Positions 22,620-35,010 of a stretch of 64,000 bases of DNA are shown piece by piece (positions within the stretch are counted from its first letter, which is position 1; every line of letters begins with the position of its first letter). Position numbers and translations under genes: made by a program. The notes beneath the pieces were generated by a model, which did not search any database, was not told the DNA's origin, and saw nothing but the letters and a program-made list of their open reading frames with translations. The stretch is from Rhipidocladum racemiflorum (lineage: Eukaryota; Streptophyta; Magnoliopsida; Poales; Poaceae): positions 35,759,230 through 35,823,229 of the forward strand of contig CM070592.1 in assembly GCA_036346355.1 (NCBI GenBank), given 5' to 3'.

Positions 22620-22857
22620 GTTTGCGAGACCAAGGCGATGATGTAGCTCTTGCTGGATTTTCGGATGCAAAGAGTTAAAGAGAGAGTGTACTAGGGACTT
22701 GGGTAGCGCATGAACTTGCTCAGTTAGCTAAGGGCAATGTTCATTGTGCTGTGTGACAAGAGTTAGCTCCTGAATGTGTTAGGCTGCTACTCTGAAACTA
22801 TTGTAATGACATTTTACCCTAATGAATAAAGCTCTCTTTACTCGGGGAAAAAAAAAA
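22620..22857 (+). mobile_element. LINE 3' end with poly(A) tail
   Basis: A short frame reads 'VAHELAQLAKGNVHCAV' (near 22705-22755), resembling the C-terminal RNase H-like part of plant L1 LINEs. About 100 bp later comes an AATAAA signal (near 22825) and an A-tract at 22848-22857. It is strongly 5'-truncated; target duplications were not found. Confidence 0.55.
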
Positions 22858-23229
22858 TCTGAACACTCCCACAGTTTGGCCAAGTATTAGAATCCCAATC
22901 CCATTTCTTTTTGCTTCTTTTGTTTGGTGGGGCTGGAAAGAGTGGTTGGATTGGAGGTCGAAGGATTGTGCATGCATATTTTTTGTTTTGAGAATTGGTT
23001 CCCTTGCTCCTGCTTTTCTCATCCCTCTCTTTTATTTTATTTTCCTATCTCACCTGCAGTACCCCCTACTATATATCTTTTTGCTGCAAGAAAATAAGAA
23101 ATAATGCAAATTTTGTGTGAAGCATAGAGTAATAATTTGCCCACATGCTTCGCACTTGAGTTCATGGTTTTGCTTTTTTAGATTCTATGCGAGCTTGCCT
23201 AATTTGATTCTTCATATTAACACCCTTAT
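22858..23229. other. No recognisable gene
   Basis: T-rich and AT-rich sequence between the LINE tail and the Helitron-type repeat region. Confidence 0.3.
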
Positions 23230-24130
23230 AAGGCAACACATTGGAGGCCAACCAGGGCCTCCACGTCAAACCTCCCTATATTTTGCGAAAAGCTCCTCCA
23301 TTTCTTCTAATTTACAGATAGGTCCCTATAAATTACAGTGAGGTTCTCCGTGATTTTTTGTTAGGGCAAGAAAAACTTTTCTGAATTACGGTTAGGTCCC
23401 TTGTTCATTACTTTATGGAACCCCCCCCCCCCCCCGCCGCTAAATATAAATCTTGAATGAGCCCTTGATAAACTCGACAAAAGAAGGTTGGCATCTCTAA
23501 TAATTTCTGAAACATGGTCCTTTCTCCGTTTTTCCCGGGAAAAATATTTTCGGCAACACAAATATGTGTATAGCTCTATCACTAGACTTTTTTTTTTCCA
23601 AATCGATCTCTAATCTCTAGACATTTTTCCCCAACTCAATTTCTAATATTTTTTGAAACATGTATTATTACTCGGTGAACGCATAGAGTGCTAAACTCAA
23701 CAAAAGAAGGTTAACATCTCTAATAATTTTTGGAATATGTATTATTACCCGGTTAACACATAGAGTGTTAAACTCGACAAAAGAAGGTTGATCGGGTGAT
23801 AATAGTGTTAACCAAATTCGTCAAAAGAAATATGTGCACAACTCTATCTCTTTATTTTTTTTTGGGTACCTCGATTTCTAATATTTTTCGGAATAAGAAA
23901 TATATGTAGAGATGTATCTCTATATTTTTTTTACAACTCGATCTATAGTATTTTTCGAAACATGTATTATTCACCGATGAACGTATATAATGTTAAACTC
24001 ACCAAAAGAAGATCCTTTCTCCGTTTTTCACGAGAAAATATATCTGTTATGCCTGCAAGATTTACGAAGCATCCAGCCGGTCACGTCGTCCTCTTCGCCA
24101 AAAGTTCGCTGGTTATTTTCTAGAAAAAAA
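23230..24130 (+). repeat. Helitron-family repeat region with internal degenerate repeats
   Basis: It shares blocks with the small Helitron ending at 56927: a 'tttacagataggtccct' block (near 23310; 56205) and a 'cctttctccgtttttccc' block (near 23518; 56416). It also holds a degenerate repeat 'aactcgacaaaagaaggtt' at about 23471, 23694, 23769 and 23997, mixed with 'acatgtattattactcgg'-like blocks. A poly-C run lies near 23420. The RPA-like gene downstream fits a Helitron 5' region, which is an inference; the exact 5' TC end was not fixed. Confidence 0.5.
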
Positions 24131-24139
24131 AATTGGATC

Positions 24140-24545
24140 AAATTTCGCACGGCGCGGCAACGCGCGCGAATCTATCTTTGTTAACTATCCTAAAGGGGAG
24201 GAATTCCGGCCCGTTCGTCCGTGCCACGTTGGCCTTTTGCACTGTGGAGGCCTCATTGGCTGTTGCGCGGTTGTGCTGGCGCAGGGAAGCCCACGCACCC
24301 CCCCCCCCCCGGGCGCGTGCCGTCTGCCTTGTCGTTAGATCTGTGGCGGTGTCGGCATTTGCTTCGCCCCGTGGCTGACCTGCCCGATAAAGAGTCATGG
24401 TTTTGGGCTCTGGTGGGTTTAGCCGAGGCCTACGATCCCCTTCACTCCCCATCGTTCGCTTCGCCGCCGCCGCCTGCGGTCGCGTTTGTTCCCCATCGTT
24501 CGCTTCGCCGCCGCCGTTGTCTAGGCATTGTTCCTTTTTCATCGG
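24140..24545 (+). other. GC-rich segment of the putative Helitron
   Basis: Contains a 12-C run near 24298-24311 and two copies of 'tccccatcgttcgcttcgcc' about 41 bp apart (24447 and 24491). ORFs on both strands are compositional. It continues after the LINE insertion at 25067. Confidence 0.3.
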
Positions 24546-24557
24546 CCACCGTCGGTT

Positions 24558-25054
24558 TTTTTTTAGATCAAGAGGACATCAAAAAGACTTGATGTCGCAG
24601 TTCCTTTTCATAGAAACTGGAAATAACAGTACCAGATTTCAGAGTCCAAGTTTACAAAAAAAGAGCATCACAGTCCCAACCGAAAACAACAAACTAACTG
24701 AATGCCAACACCATCATCATACTCAGAGCAAACATACATAGCAGGAGACATCAACCACCAAAGAACAAAATACTCTCAGCTACCACAGGACCTCTCTCAC
24801 TTTCGCTCTTCCAGGAAGCAGGAGTCTCATCCATCACTTCCGCTCTTAAAGTGGCGCTCGGATTTGTATTTCCAAATGCTCGCAGAATTGATTCATCTGA
24901 ACCATCATCTCTTCCCTGTACAAATGACCCCAATTCTTCAAAGATACGAGGACTCTTCTCCACAATCCTGAGCAAGAAAGATCATGTTATTCCTACTTTT
25001 CCATAAAGTCCACAATACAGCAGCACAGATAGTATTAATTGCAGCATTTCTTTT
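24558..25054 (-). mobile_element. 5'-truncated L1 LINE with target duplication
   Basis: On the - strand a frame near 24985-25060 reads AAVLWTLWKSRNNMIF, the classical end region of plant L1 ORF2. The 3' tail is a T-run on the + strand (24556-24564). A 12-bp duplication CCACCGTCGGTT flanks the insert (24546-24557 and 25055-25066). The surrounding GC-rich sequence is continuous if the insert is removed. Confidence 0.85.
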
Positions 25055-25139
25055 CCACCGTCGGTTCTTGCTAGGTACTATCATGGCAATCCTTTGTCTT
25101 CCCTGCTCCGCTCGGATTTGGGCTATCCTCGGTTCGTGG

Positions 25140-26030
25140 TTGCGTGTCTCTTCCATTTCTGCTATTTATTTACCTTCTTCTTTGCGCCTTTTCCATGGTG
25201 TGGCCGGTTTTCTCGTCGCTTGGAAAATGTATACGGATGCTCCGGTCGGCCGTTGTGCTGGATGTCGCCTGTTTGGCGCCCATCCTCGTCAGCTTGCTTT
25301 CGCGGATCCATATCGCAGGTATCGGTGTTGGGTTTGCTTTTGGGTTTTGTCCGTTTATTGTTGCATACCTATTTCTTTTTTACTATTTATTTATCTTCTT
25401 TACGCCTTTTCCATGTTGCGTCTCGTTTGCCCGTGGCTCGGAAAATGCGGATTCGGTGGCCGATGGTTGTGCTCGGTGTCGTCCGTTCGTCGTTGCTCGG
25501 TGCGGCCCCGTACGCGCGTTGTCCTCATCGCTTTGCTACCGCGGGATATCACCAAGGTTTTCATGCGTCTTGGTGATATAATACTTCATGCTTTACATGA
25601 TGGCCATGCAAATATAATTGTCACAATTTCTCTTAACCAAATTGGCTATAACGATATGGAATGCTATAGGAACCTTGTTCAACCGCTATAAGACTGTTAT
25701 CTATTTTAGTATTGCTATTTCCGTTTTCCCTTTTACAGGGAACCGGTATTTTTCCTATATTAATATAAGATAAGTATAAGTTGATATTATACAAGCTAGC
25801 CTTTTATACTGCCTTGTTCTGTGTACTTATTTTCGTACTGCGTAAATCGTACTGATGTTTTCCTCATTGGCCTTGGTAATGTTGTTGTGTTTCATGCTTT
25901 ATATGATGGTTATACAAATATGATTATTGGCGCATGTATGTTCCTTAGCGGTTTCTCTTTCTTCACCAATTTGCCTATAACGCTATGGTATACTGTACAT
26001 ACCTTGTTCAATCAATATAATGTTCGTAAA
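25140..26030 (+). repeat. Two pairs of diverged direct repeats upstream of the RPA-like gene
   Basis: Pair 1: about 25147-25340 and about 25366-25550, period near 218 bp, sharing 'tatttat..cttctttrcgcctttt' and 'tcgcttggaaaatg' blocks. Pair 2: about 25560-25690 and about 25870-26020, sharing 'tttcatgctttayatgatgg' and 'tgcctataacgatatgg'-like blocks. The ORFs over this stretch are hydrophobic reads of T-rich sequence without motifs. 26030-26790 shows nothing clear. Confidence 0.55.
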
Positions 26031-26795
26031 TATTTTACCATCGCTATTACAGTTTTCCCTTCTACAGAAATTAATAGCCTGTTTTCCCCATATGGATATA
26101 GGACAGGAGCCTCTTCAATTCGGTTGCAGATACTGTTGGCGATTCGTTTGGCGTTACGTTGTTATACTTGTTTGTTGTGATTCCCCTACTTTTTACAGAT
26201 AGGCGCTATATTTTCGAGATTGGTATCAAACGTGGGGCTTTTTCACTTCGGCTATAAATACTAAACCGTCATATAATTGCATGTTTAATTTTATGTGCTC
26301 TTGTATGATCCATTTAATCTGCTGCGCCTATTTCAGTCCTATTTGCTCCTCTTACTTTTCCTTTGAGATGTCCATGGATACTATACATTATTATTTATAT
26401 GGCAATCCTATTTTTGCTTGGTGTTTACTGTTGATGCAGTTTTCAGTACCTTGGCACTACATATTTTTAGGCTATTTTACTTTGTCTAGCTCTTCTGCTT
26501 TATATATATCAACCATAGGGCTTTATCTAACGTTAGTATCGTTCTGTATAGATTGTTCCTCCATTTTTCCGCCTGCTTTTCTTCCCCTTCTACTTTATTC
26601 CCTCTGTCTTTTCTACTTTATACATATCGAAGGTATGGTCCTCATGATTGCTATACGTCTATGCCTTTTCAATTGCCATATCTAGGGCTAGGTTATTATG
26701 CTCCTTTAGTAACCCTCTCGTGCAATGCTCGGTCTAAATAATACATGCTTATTATAGATGATTGTATGCATAAGAAGTTCATATTATTCGCTGCC

Positions 26796-29700
26796 ATGTT
26801 TCTCATGCAGTTCGCAGGTGCCTTTACACAGGTGGAGTATACTTTATTGAAATCCGTCGCACAACAATCGCATTGCTGGCGAGTCCGTGTTAGGACAACA
26901 CGGTTTTTTGAATATATCAATCCAGATTACTCGCATAATACATTGCGCTTGAACTTTGTCTTGCTTGATGAAGAGGTACGCCCAAATACTTGATTTTCTT
27001 TGTTTATACCATTAACTTTGTGTTTCCATGCAGTCTAATACTCCTTTCTTTGTACTATGAGGGTACTATAATGGAGGCTCAGATTCCTGAGCAGCGCCTT
27101 CCAATGTTCCAACCAATGTTAAGGGAGGGCGCGGTATACTACATAGAGTATTTTGAGGTCACTGATGCTCGTGTTAGTTATTGCCCAGTCGATAACGACA
27201 TCATGGCTAGGTTCACCGCCCACACCAAAGTCAAAGAAATAACTCTAGTCCCAAACAACTTCCCTGTATATGCCTGCAGTCTGGTCCCTTTTTAGGTTCT
27301 GAAAAATAGAGTGGGTGAAAGAAAATTGCTATTCGGTATTTATGTTTTAATAACCGATTTCCTCGTTTACTTATATATCTGCTTATACATAAAATCCGGC
27401 CATGGCACCGATTGCTGATTCTACACTCTGTGTTCCTCATTTTCAGACACCTTAGGTCTTATCACGGCTGTCTCGCATCTAAAGACAGTTACTGTTAAGG
27501 GCACTCCGAAACCCATCCGAAATATCGAAATAACATATGGGAGGTATATCAATAGATCCATTTCTAGAATTTGAGCATACTTATTATGTATTCCTCTTTA
27601 TTCAGGCTTAATCATCTAAACAACGCTCGATCAGGTTTTATACATCATTGATAGCATATTGTTTTTCGCTATGCATTTTTGTTCCAGCCATTATACCTCC
27701 TCTTTGCTTACACGTTTTCTCTTCATGGTCACACACAAACTATACTCGTTATACAGAGAATATGATGATGTCACGTTATGGGGACCACATGCTCTCCAGT
27801 TTGATGCTGACGTTGTCGAAACTTAATCGCAACATCGACCAACGATTGTGCTGTTTCTTGGGATCACGGTTAATCTCCGCCATGGTAAGCATTATACAAT
27901 CATCCTCTTTTGAGATATGTATGCATATACATATATCGCTTTGTACAACCAATGCTTGTGCAACAAATGCTTGTCTGTTGGTACATCTTGTGATAACTGT
28001 TTTTCAACATGCCTTCTGCATTTAATATTTCTAGATCGCTTATCTCTCCAAGGAAGCATGGTCTGCAAATGATACACAAGCGCTACGTTACCTAAGGTTG
28101 CTCATCTCCAAAACAGGTTTCATGCTGGATAGCTCCTTTTCTTTGTTTTTCTTACGGTTGTATTTCTTCGTCTCCCTACATAATTATTATTTAATGCTAT
28201 TGCATAATTTCCACAGAACTCTCTTGTTCATCACTGCCTTTACAGTTCAGTTACCTTGTTTTGTTGAGCCATGATTCAGATTGCGCCGTGCACAACGAAC
28301 TAATTGCTTCTTTGTGTTCCCCCCTCAAATAATCTCTCTGTTTTGGATCTGTTCTGTGATATTGGATGAAAAGCTTAATTAATATACCCCATAGCATTAA
28401 GTGGACTGGTCAACCACCAACGCAGCAACAAACTGCAGCTGTTACTGTCCCTTAGATTTACAATCTCAACCCACACGATGTTCTGGTAAACCATTTATAC
28501 ATATATATACACATTATTGTTCTATGTTTTATTCTCCTCAATATCTCGCTATTCATGCTCAACTATTTATCTTGACATGTAGGGTAATAACTATCAACCG
28601 TGGATGTGTCGACATGTCTATCAAAAGCCTTGCTACCAATCAACCGTGGTGGTATTTAGCGTGTGCGACTTGCAAGAGAACAGCCAATTCTGAAAAAGAC
28701 ATATACAAATGCCTCCGGTGTGATATCACAACAACCGAAAGACGGTCTGTCACTGTTATTCAGTCATCTTACTCTTCTTATGTTAATACTTTAATACTTC
28801 CATGCAGCCGTTTCATTATTATATTCATGGCCGCAGCTATCAAGTTACCATCCATGGGGTACATCCTCCTGACATTGATAAAGACAATGCCAAGGTTGCT
28901 GAATTTATCTTCTTCTCTGAATTAGGTGAGCAGCTAATTGGTTGTCCGGTCAGTCCTCTTGTTGAATCTACTAAAGGCGACAATGAACTCATCCCTCCAC
29001 AAATAACATGTCTTTATGGGAAGCAATATAATCTCGAGGTATCTGTGACACGCCGAGCACTGCAAAGGACACAAATATCATACCAAGTTGATTTTATGTC
29101 GGCTCTGCTGCCTGTTTCCATGTCCGCCTCTATCGATCAACAAATCCAACAGAAAACCAGTGGTAGCGTTGCTGATCCCCCAATTGTTCTTATGGCTAGC
29201 CAGGTGATTCCTCAACGCTTATTTCAATTGCCGTACCCGCTTAAAACGCTACTTTTTTCACCGTAGAGTCCCATATATTATGCAATAGCTTAATTTGTAA
29301 TTGTTCGATGTGCTCGGGATAATTGCTGTTTCCACCTTTCTCATGTATTTGTTTCACATGCAGCCTCAAAGCTCTACCTTTGTTCATATCGGTTATGAAG
29401 ATTTTGTCACACCTGAGGTATATGTTTTGTTCTTCTGTACCGCACTGCTATGTAAACCTAACATGATTACCTTTTTTTATTACTATGGCACATGTTCTCA
29501 TCAAGATAGGCATGATCTTTGTAACAGAAAAACGACATTAGATCTACGGTAACAGATCGCTCCACCCCCCCTGAACTGCAGGTGAGCCATCTAGATCACC
29601 TGGTATCTACAGGTTGTCATTGCCGCTTATTACAACACATATTGCCTAACGATTCTATATTACTCATGGAGCACAGTTCTCGCCACAATTGGATCCTGCT

Positions 29701-29921
29701 TTGAAAGAACCGTTGCCGTACGCTGCCGAACCACCAACTGATCTCGCAAATGTCCACAAGTGATTTCTCTTTGCCTCTTTACACATTTATTATTAACATA
29801 ACCCAAAATCTTATAATTCTGACAAATTATTCTAATCCATGTATGTAGCACCGAGATACCTCAGGAGAAACGTACGGCTAAGAGGAAATTATTTGAGAGC
29901 AACGTAGAAGAACTTGCATGA
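26796..29921 (+). pseudogene. RPA70-like gene of Helitron type
   Basis: This resembles the large subunit of replication protein A, the single-strand DNA-binding protein that plant Helitrons often carry. Exon-like blocks run: about 26796-26975 (VRVRTTRFFEYINPDYSHNT, ending VLLDEE), 27062-about 27270 (AQIPEQRLPMFQPMLREGAV), 27447-27543 (LGLITAVSHLKTVTVKGTPK), 27757-27894 (DDVTLWGPHALQFDADVVET), 28035-28096, about 28397-28485 and 28583-28744. The last of these is a zinc-binding part, WWYLACATCKR..YKCLRCD. Then come 28807-29203 (GEQLIGCPVSP.., the C-terminal OB fold), 29364-29417 and 29849-29921, ending EELA then TGA. In-frame stops at 27823-27825 and probably 28453-28455 indicate a decayed copy. 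The exon order matches DBD-A, DBD-B and the zinc-containing DBD-C of RPA70. No Rep/helicase ORF is present nearby. Confidence 0.85.
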
Positions 29922-30346
29922 AAGACCTCCTTCAAGGTACATGAGACAGTTCCTTTTGCAGTGTCTCAGATAAATGCTACCAGGACGTAGTGGAACTGCT
30001 TGTATTTTCCTGCATCACATATTTCAACACCATTTTATCTTCCTTTGCGGTGCATTCCGACAATATATCAAAGCGTTTGAAGCTGTGATCCAATATATTC
30101 AAGGCTAGAAAATTTCTCTTCTACCGTACCGTTATCTTACGCTGCTGCTGCCACTCTTACAGAACCAGACCAACTTTTGCTATATTATCTTAACTTGTTA
30201 ATGACCAGCTTGTAATGTATTATCTTGCCTTATTACTGACGTTCTTACAAAACCTGGCCACTTTTTACCGGTCGCTGTATTATGTGCTGTAAAAAATGAT
30301 AATGGCCTATTTATCCCTTAGATCTATCTTTGTGCATCCATTATGT
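29922..30346. other. Downstream of RPA-like gene; nothing recognised
   Basis: AT-rich. I looked for a Helitron 3' hairpin plus CTAG end in + orientation and did not find one here. Confidence 0.35.
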
Positions 30347-30354
30347 ACGTCTAC

Positions 30355-31569
30355 AAAGGTTTCAAATCTCGTTTTGAGTCAAATCTCGGAGGTTCTCGAA
30401 ATCCGAAATTTCGGCGAGATTCGGAAATTTCGGACAAAATCCGGACGAATTGCAAAAACCAAATTTCAAATCCGGTTTTTTTTTCTACCGGGAAATCCGA
30501 GATCTCGGCCGAAATCACCAAGATCTCGGCCGAATTGAACCGGCTGAAAAATGGTTCAAAATACGTCAAAAAATTTTGAAATTTTTTTTTTTTGGATAGT
30601 CCTAACACATCACTGATGTTTCCATAAAAATTTGAGATGATGATCAATCATGAGGAATTTTTAAAAAATCTAACAGTGGTAAAGTCGTGATAAAAACCGT
30701 ATATAAAACCAGTTTTTGATTTTTCAAATGTAACAAATGAACTTCAAGTCATTTGAAAAGTTTTATATATGTTCCTATGTATTAAGGGAGGTTCTTTCTT
30801 TGAAACTACCTGCAGTTCTGAGGGAGATTCTTTCTTTGAAACCACCTGCAGTTTTGAATTTTGACCAGTAAGAAAAGATGATCAATGCCATAAATATGAG
30901 CACTGATCATGTATATGTGAATCCCCGCCCATATATACATAAGTGAGTTAGTACTGTACCCATTTATAAATACATGTTATCTTATGTTTTAAATTTTGTT
31001 TTTCAATATATGTCATTCAATAATTTTGAAGTGGGTTTTATACCACTGTTTCCACTCCACTTCTCTCTCATAATCATACACAGATTGATTCCAACTATCA
31101 ATGTCAGTATCAGATATCATTTCTCTCTGCTGTTTCAATGCACTAGAAAAGTTCCTATGTATTAAAAAAGTTCAAACCACTTTAGAAAATTTTGAAATTT
31201 TTGTTGAATGGTCCTAACACATCCATAATATCCCCATAAAATTTTTAGAAGATAATCAATCTTGAAAAATTTTAAAAAATTCGGAAAGTCCTAACCGACA
31301 TATTGAACCGACCAAAAAATGGTCAAAAACATGTTAAAAATTTTTGAAATTTTTTGTGGATGATCTTGATCCTAAACCCAAGCAAATACAATGCACACAA
31401 ATCAAAATCCGGCAAAAAAATATCAAATCTCGCCCAAGATTGCCGAGATCTCGCCGAGAAATCCGAGATTTGAATTTTTTAAAATTTTTTGAATTTTCTG
31501 GGATTTTGAATCTCGAAGGGGTCCGAAATCCGAGATTTCGCCGGGATTTCGCCGAATTTTGGACCCTTG
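30355..31569. mobile_element. hAT-like non-autonomous element, copy 3
   Basis: A 1215-bp element of the same family as 11779-12260 and 12356-13757. The left end is AAAGGTTTCAAATC and the right end on the opposite strand is CAAGGGTCCAAAAT. The perfect 8-bp duplication ACGTCTAC is at 30347-30354 and 31570-31577. Both ends are full of 'gaaatttcggccgagatctc'-type motifs. The interior holds two diverged 'gttctttctttgaaac' copies 48 bp apart (near 30790 and 30838). It has no coding capacity. Confidence 0.85.
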
Positions 31570-31659
31570 ACGTCTACAACTTCTCGCAGGACCTAACTTG
31601 GAACCTCAGACCTTTAATTTATGTATTACTAGTAAGATGCCCGTGCGTTGCAACGGTAT

Positions 31660-33239
31660 TCTAAAATAGGGTGATACATATCATTTGACGAGATTATAAA
31701 CTATATCACTAATATCAATTTTCAAGCAAAATGTCCTTGCGTTGTAACGGAATCGCAAATGTTACACACCATACATCAAGAATATAACTGTGTTTTTTAA
31801 AAGCTATATGAACAAAAGTTATTGTTGATACTATATGAAAGGTAATATCGAATTACAGTTGTTTTTTGAACCAAAAGCACAAACAATTACGCGTACAACT
31901 GAGCAGAAAGAACAAATATAAATGTGTTTGTTTAAACAAAGGAAGCGTCCGTGATGTCATTTTTCATTCAATGCCACGACGGTTTCAAGTTGCATTGCAT
32001 TGCTCCAGGCACCACACCCCCTGAAGTATTGTTCTACAGTAGCCAGGCTGCATAAGTACATGGCACTACAAATCAAACTTTAGTCAGTGTAAAAAAACCG
32101 GATTAGATATCGGAAAAAATAGCTCAATAATTTAACATTAATCACAATAATATAATACAGTATCATGTAGAATGCGCATCAGTCCTACATCCAACATCAC
32201 AATGTAACAGTACATCTTTGGATTGTTGTCTAGATTAGAGAAAATATCATGGTACGTGACTTCCATGTGAACACAAATAATTCAAAAGAATCTTTCAGTA
32301 ACTCTGGTCTGGTTGCCTACCTACCCACCGTTCCATCCAACCAAATGAGGAAAAAATATATAGATCAATCTCATAGAGAGATGAACCTAAAGTTAATTGT
32401 TCCAAAGCTACCTACATTTGGAAAAATAAATTTTTCGGCCAGTCAAGTCGGGTTTGCCTAGATCCTGTCGGCGCCTTGCAGCCTGTCTTCCTGGACAGCT
32501 TCTGCCATGCTCTCTTTGCCATTGTTGAACACCTGAACATCAAATGATCCACCATGTTTGGTATCAGCCATGTTCCCTCAAAGAGCACACTGCAATCACA
32601 TTGCCACTGAGCTCTGCAATCCGTAGCTCCAGGAATTGTTGATGCTCACCCTCACAATTGGCCACACCTTCCTGTCTGACAGTATTAGACCACATTCCTA
32701 TACCTGTCTAGGAATTTAGAGCAACATTTGAACATTAGCTTCATGTGAAAAGAAAATCATGTCATCAATTAATAAAAGTTTACATAATTCAGCTTTATAC
32801 TGTAATCACCATGTACATTTTATATGCTCTATCCAGGCCATAACACCCTTCACAGTACAATTACTTAAATTGAGAGAACAAATGTCATATTTGGATATCT
32901 AAAAAAAACTCTCCTTAACAATGATACCACTACACAACACTAATTCAACAGGAGGTATCTCTAGCATAGGCATCATCACCTATAATGTAACTAAAACAGT
33001 ACAACCGAAATGTATATATGGGATGGCAAGAGTAGATTTTTGCAGCGACAGAGCAAGAGATCTTCCTCTTGTGCTTTGGAGATGCCTGACCAATTAAGGA
33101 TGCATGCAGATGAGACCATACTTCGGTGTAGAATGCTTTGTCTTTAGAGCTCTGGATAAAGCCTGGAGAGGTACAGGAAACGACGAAAGCTCAATTCTCA
33201 ATTATTAAAGACAAATCAATTTTGTGGTAGAGGTGACTT
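31660..33239. other. AT-rich Helitron body with one exon-like patch
   Basis: Mostly unremarkable. On the - strand, 32461-32720 contains a coding-like stretch (about 32560-32470: ADTKHGGSFDVQVFNNGKES, then MAEAVQEDRLQGADRI). A GT donor is possible after DVQ. I do not recognise it. It may be another captured exon. Confidence 0.3.
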
Positions 33240-34214
33240 TTTTGGCACTACATTCCTACTGAGGGTCACTCTGGAGTCTGGAGGTTTATTAAGAGTTGTT
33301 TGAAATGAAAAGCCAGGATGAGGGTGGATTATTTGTCAGCATGGTCATTGTGAGCAAGAAAGACAAGAAGAGTTGTGAAATAGCCAGTATCTATGGACCA
33401 GTTCGATATGCTAGGAAAAGAGAATTTCTGAGGGAGTTGCAACAGAAAGCGGAGAACAGAGATTCCTGTTGTGCTTGGAGGTGATTACAATTTGATCAGA
33501 GATATAACAAATAAATCCTCTGCAGAAACATACACTTCCCAAATGGAGATGTTCAATAATTTTATTGTTGAAACTGACTAAGGGAGTTACATAGATCTGG
33601 TAGCAAGTACACATGGACTAACAAACAAGAGATACCTATCATGAGGAATACTGATAAGAGTTTTGGTAACTTCAGAAAAGGACCCAAATTTTCCCTAGCA
33701 ACTGAGAAGCTCACTAAGCGTGGGTTCTAATCATACACCGCTATTGGTGGATAGAGGAGAAGCAATTCAAATCAGAGTTAATGCTTTAGGATGGAGCCCA
33801 ATTGATTAAGATAAATTCAAAGAGTTTATTTTGGCAAAATGGCCTGAATGACAACATGGGAGGATCTTAGATCATTGGCAAGAAATTATCAGAACACTTG
33901 GGGGGCCAACTTTGGAGCAGAAAAGAAAAGGTTGAAAGAGATGCTAATATCTAAGTTGAAAGATATAGATGGGAAAGCTGAGCAAAAACACCCTAACCAC
34001 AGATGAATGGGCAACAAGATACAAAGTAGAAGAGAAATTATAACAAGAATTTACACCCTGATCCCAGATAAAAGGATTTTGGAAGGTGATGAGAACAAAA
34101 GTTTTTTCCACGGTGTTGCAAATGGGAGAAAGAGGAACTGCTACATTTTTTCACTAGAACAGGGACGGATTATTCACAGATTCCAATTAGTTCAAACAAC
34201 ACATTATTTAGCTA
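33240..34214 (+). pseudogene. LINE ORF2 endonuclease fragment
   Basis: The translation shows 'KSCEIASIYGPVRYARKREF' (near 33365-33425), a 'LGGDYNLIRD' motif (near 33475-33505, across a frameshift), 'FNNFIVETD' (near 33553) and later 'RIIHRFQLVQTTHY' (near 34165). This is the AP-endonuclease domain and the following linker of an L1-type LINE on the + strand, truncated at both ends and full of stops. The endonuclease nicks target DNA to prime reverse transcription. Confidence 0.8.
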
Positions 34215-34605
34215 TGTTAAGGTAGCTAGGATAATTTCCACAAAAACAAATTATATATTAAGCAGGCAATGGTCCAGACTTCAAATTGATGCTGTGTAGC
34301 CAGCTCTACTAACTTCATCGCATTCCACAATTATAGAAGTTCCAAGAAAACACCTTTCATACAGAATAATATGCAAATTATTCTGAGAAACTTTAATACA
34401 CGCTCGGTATTACATTTTCAAGTTGAAAGATCAAACTTGAGCTCCCTGACAACTTACTGAGTATAATTTTTTTGATCTGACACAATTACTCTTGACCTAA
34501 AGCTCCCTCGATCGTTACTAATGGTTAAAACATCACAGATGCGAATATGATCAATGGAGCATGCAGGCAGTTTATGAATTTATAAGACAGAAGCTTATCG
34601 AGATG

Positions 34606-34684
34606 AAATGGACTCGCCCTCCCTTCTCCCAAAAGCATTCTTGCAGCCCTCACATCTGCAACTAATGGAGCATCCCACGCCACC
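34606..34684 (-). pseudogene. Captured CXC-domain exon of a TSO1-like (CPP) gene
   Basis: The - strand frame reads GVGCSISCRCEGCKNAFGRR, the conserved end of a tesmin/TSO1-like cysteine-rich CXC repeat. CXC proteins bind DNA and include plant TSO1 and DREAM-complex TCX factors. An AG acceptor precedes the exon (on the - strand ..CATCAAG then GGTGGCGTGG). The second CXC repeat and the rest of the gene are absent, and a stop follows soon after the motif. It is in the same orientation as the captured UAM exons. Confidence 0.75.
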
Positions 34685-34935
34685 CTTGATGAAGAATAAC
34701 AGTAAGACAAATGCAAGAGGGCTAAGTAAAGAATATTGAATCATGTAAGATTTCGAACCTGATAGCATTCACAGTATTTTTTTAGACATCATGATTTCTT
34801 GCAATTTTTTTGTATTATAGGATGACTCTAACACGACTCCTGCTTCGGCTCGTCAAAGAAAGTAAAACAAAAAGATTGGCTCTTACCCCTGATTCCTGAC
34901 CAGGTTCAGATGTGCGAATTACTTTAGGGGCAAAT

Positions 34936-35010
34936 GCTACATTTTTTCATTAGAACAGGGACAGATTATTCACAGATTCCAATTAGTTCAAACAACACAT
35001 TATTTAGCTA
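34936..35010 (+). repeat. 75-bp duplicate of LINE sequence
   Basis: Near-identical (about two mismatches) to 34140-34214, the last 75 bp of the LINE endonuclease fragment, in the same orientation and 796 bp downstream. Confidence 0.85.

Noticed and set aside
23415..23440. Poly-C runs here, at 24298-24311 and at 41369-41379
   Set aside because: Simple homopolymers, prone to sequencing error, with no associated feature.
24984..25691. 235-codon + strand ORF plus two overlapping ORFs in other frames
   Set aside because: Hydrophobic low-complexity translations of T-rich repeats in three frames at once. The ORF starts inside the - strand LINE.
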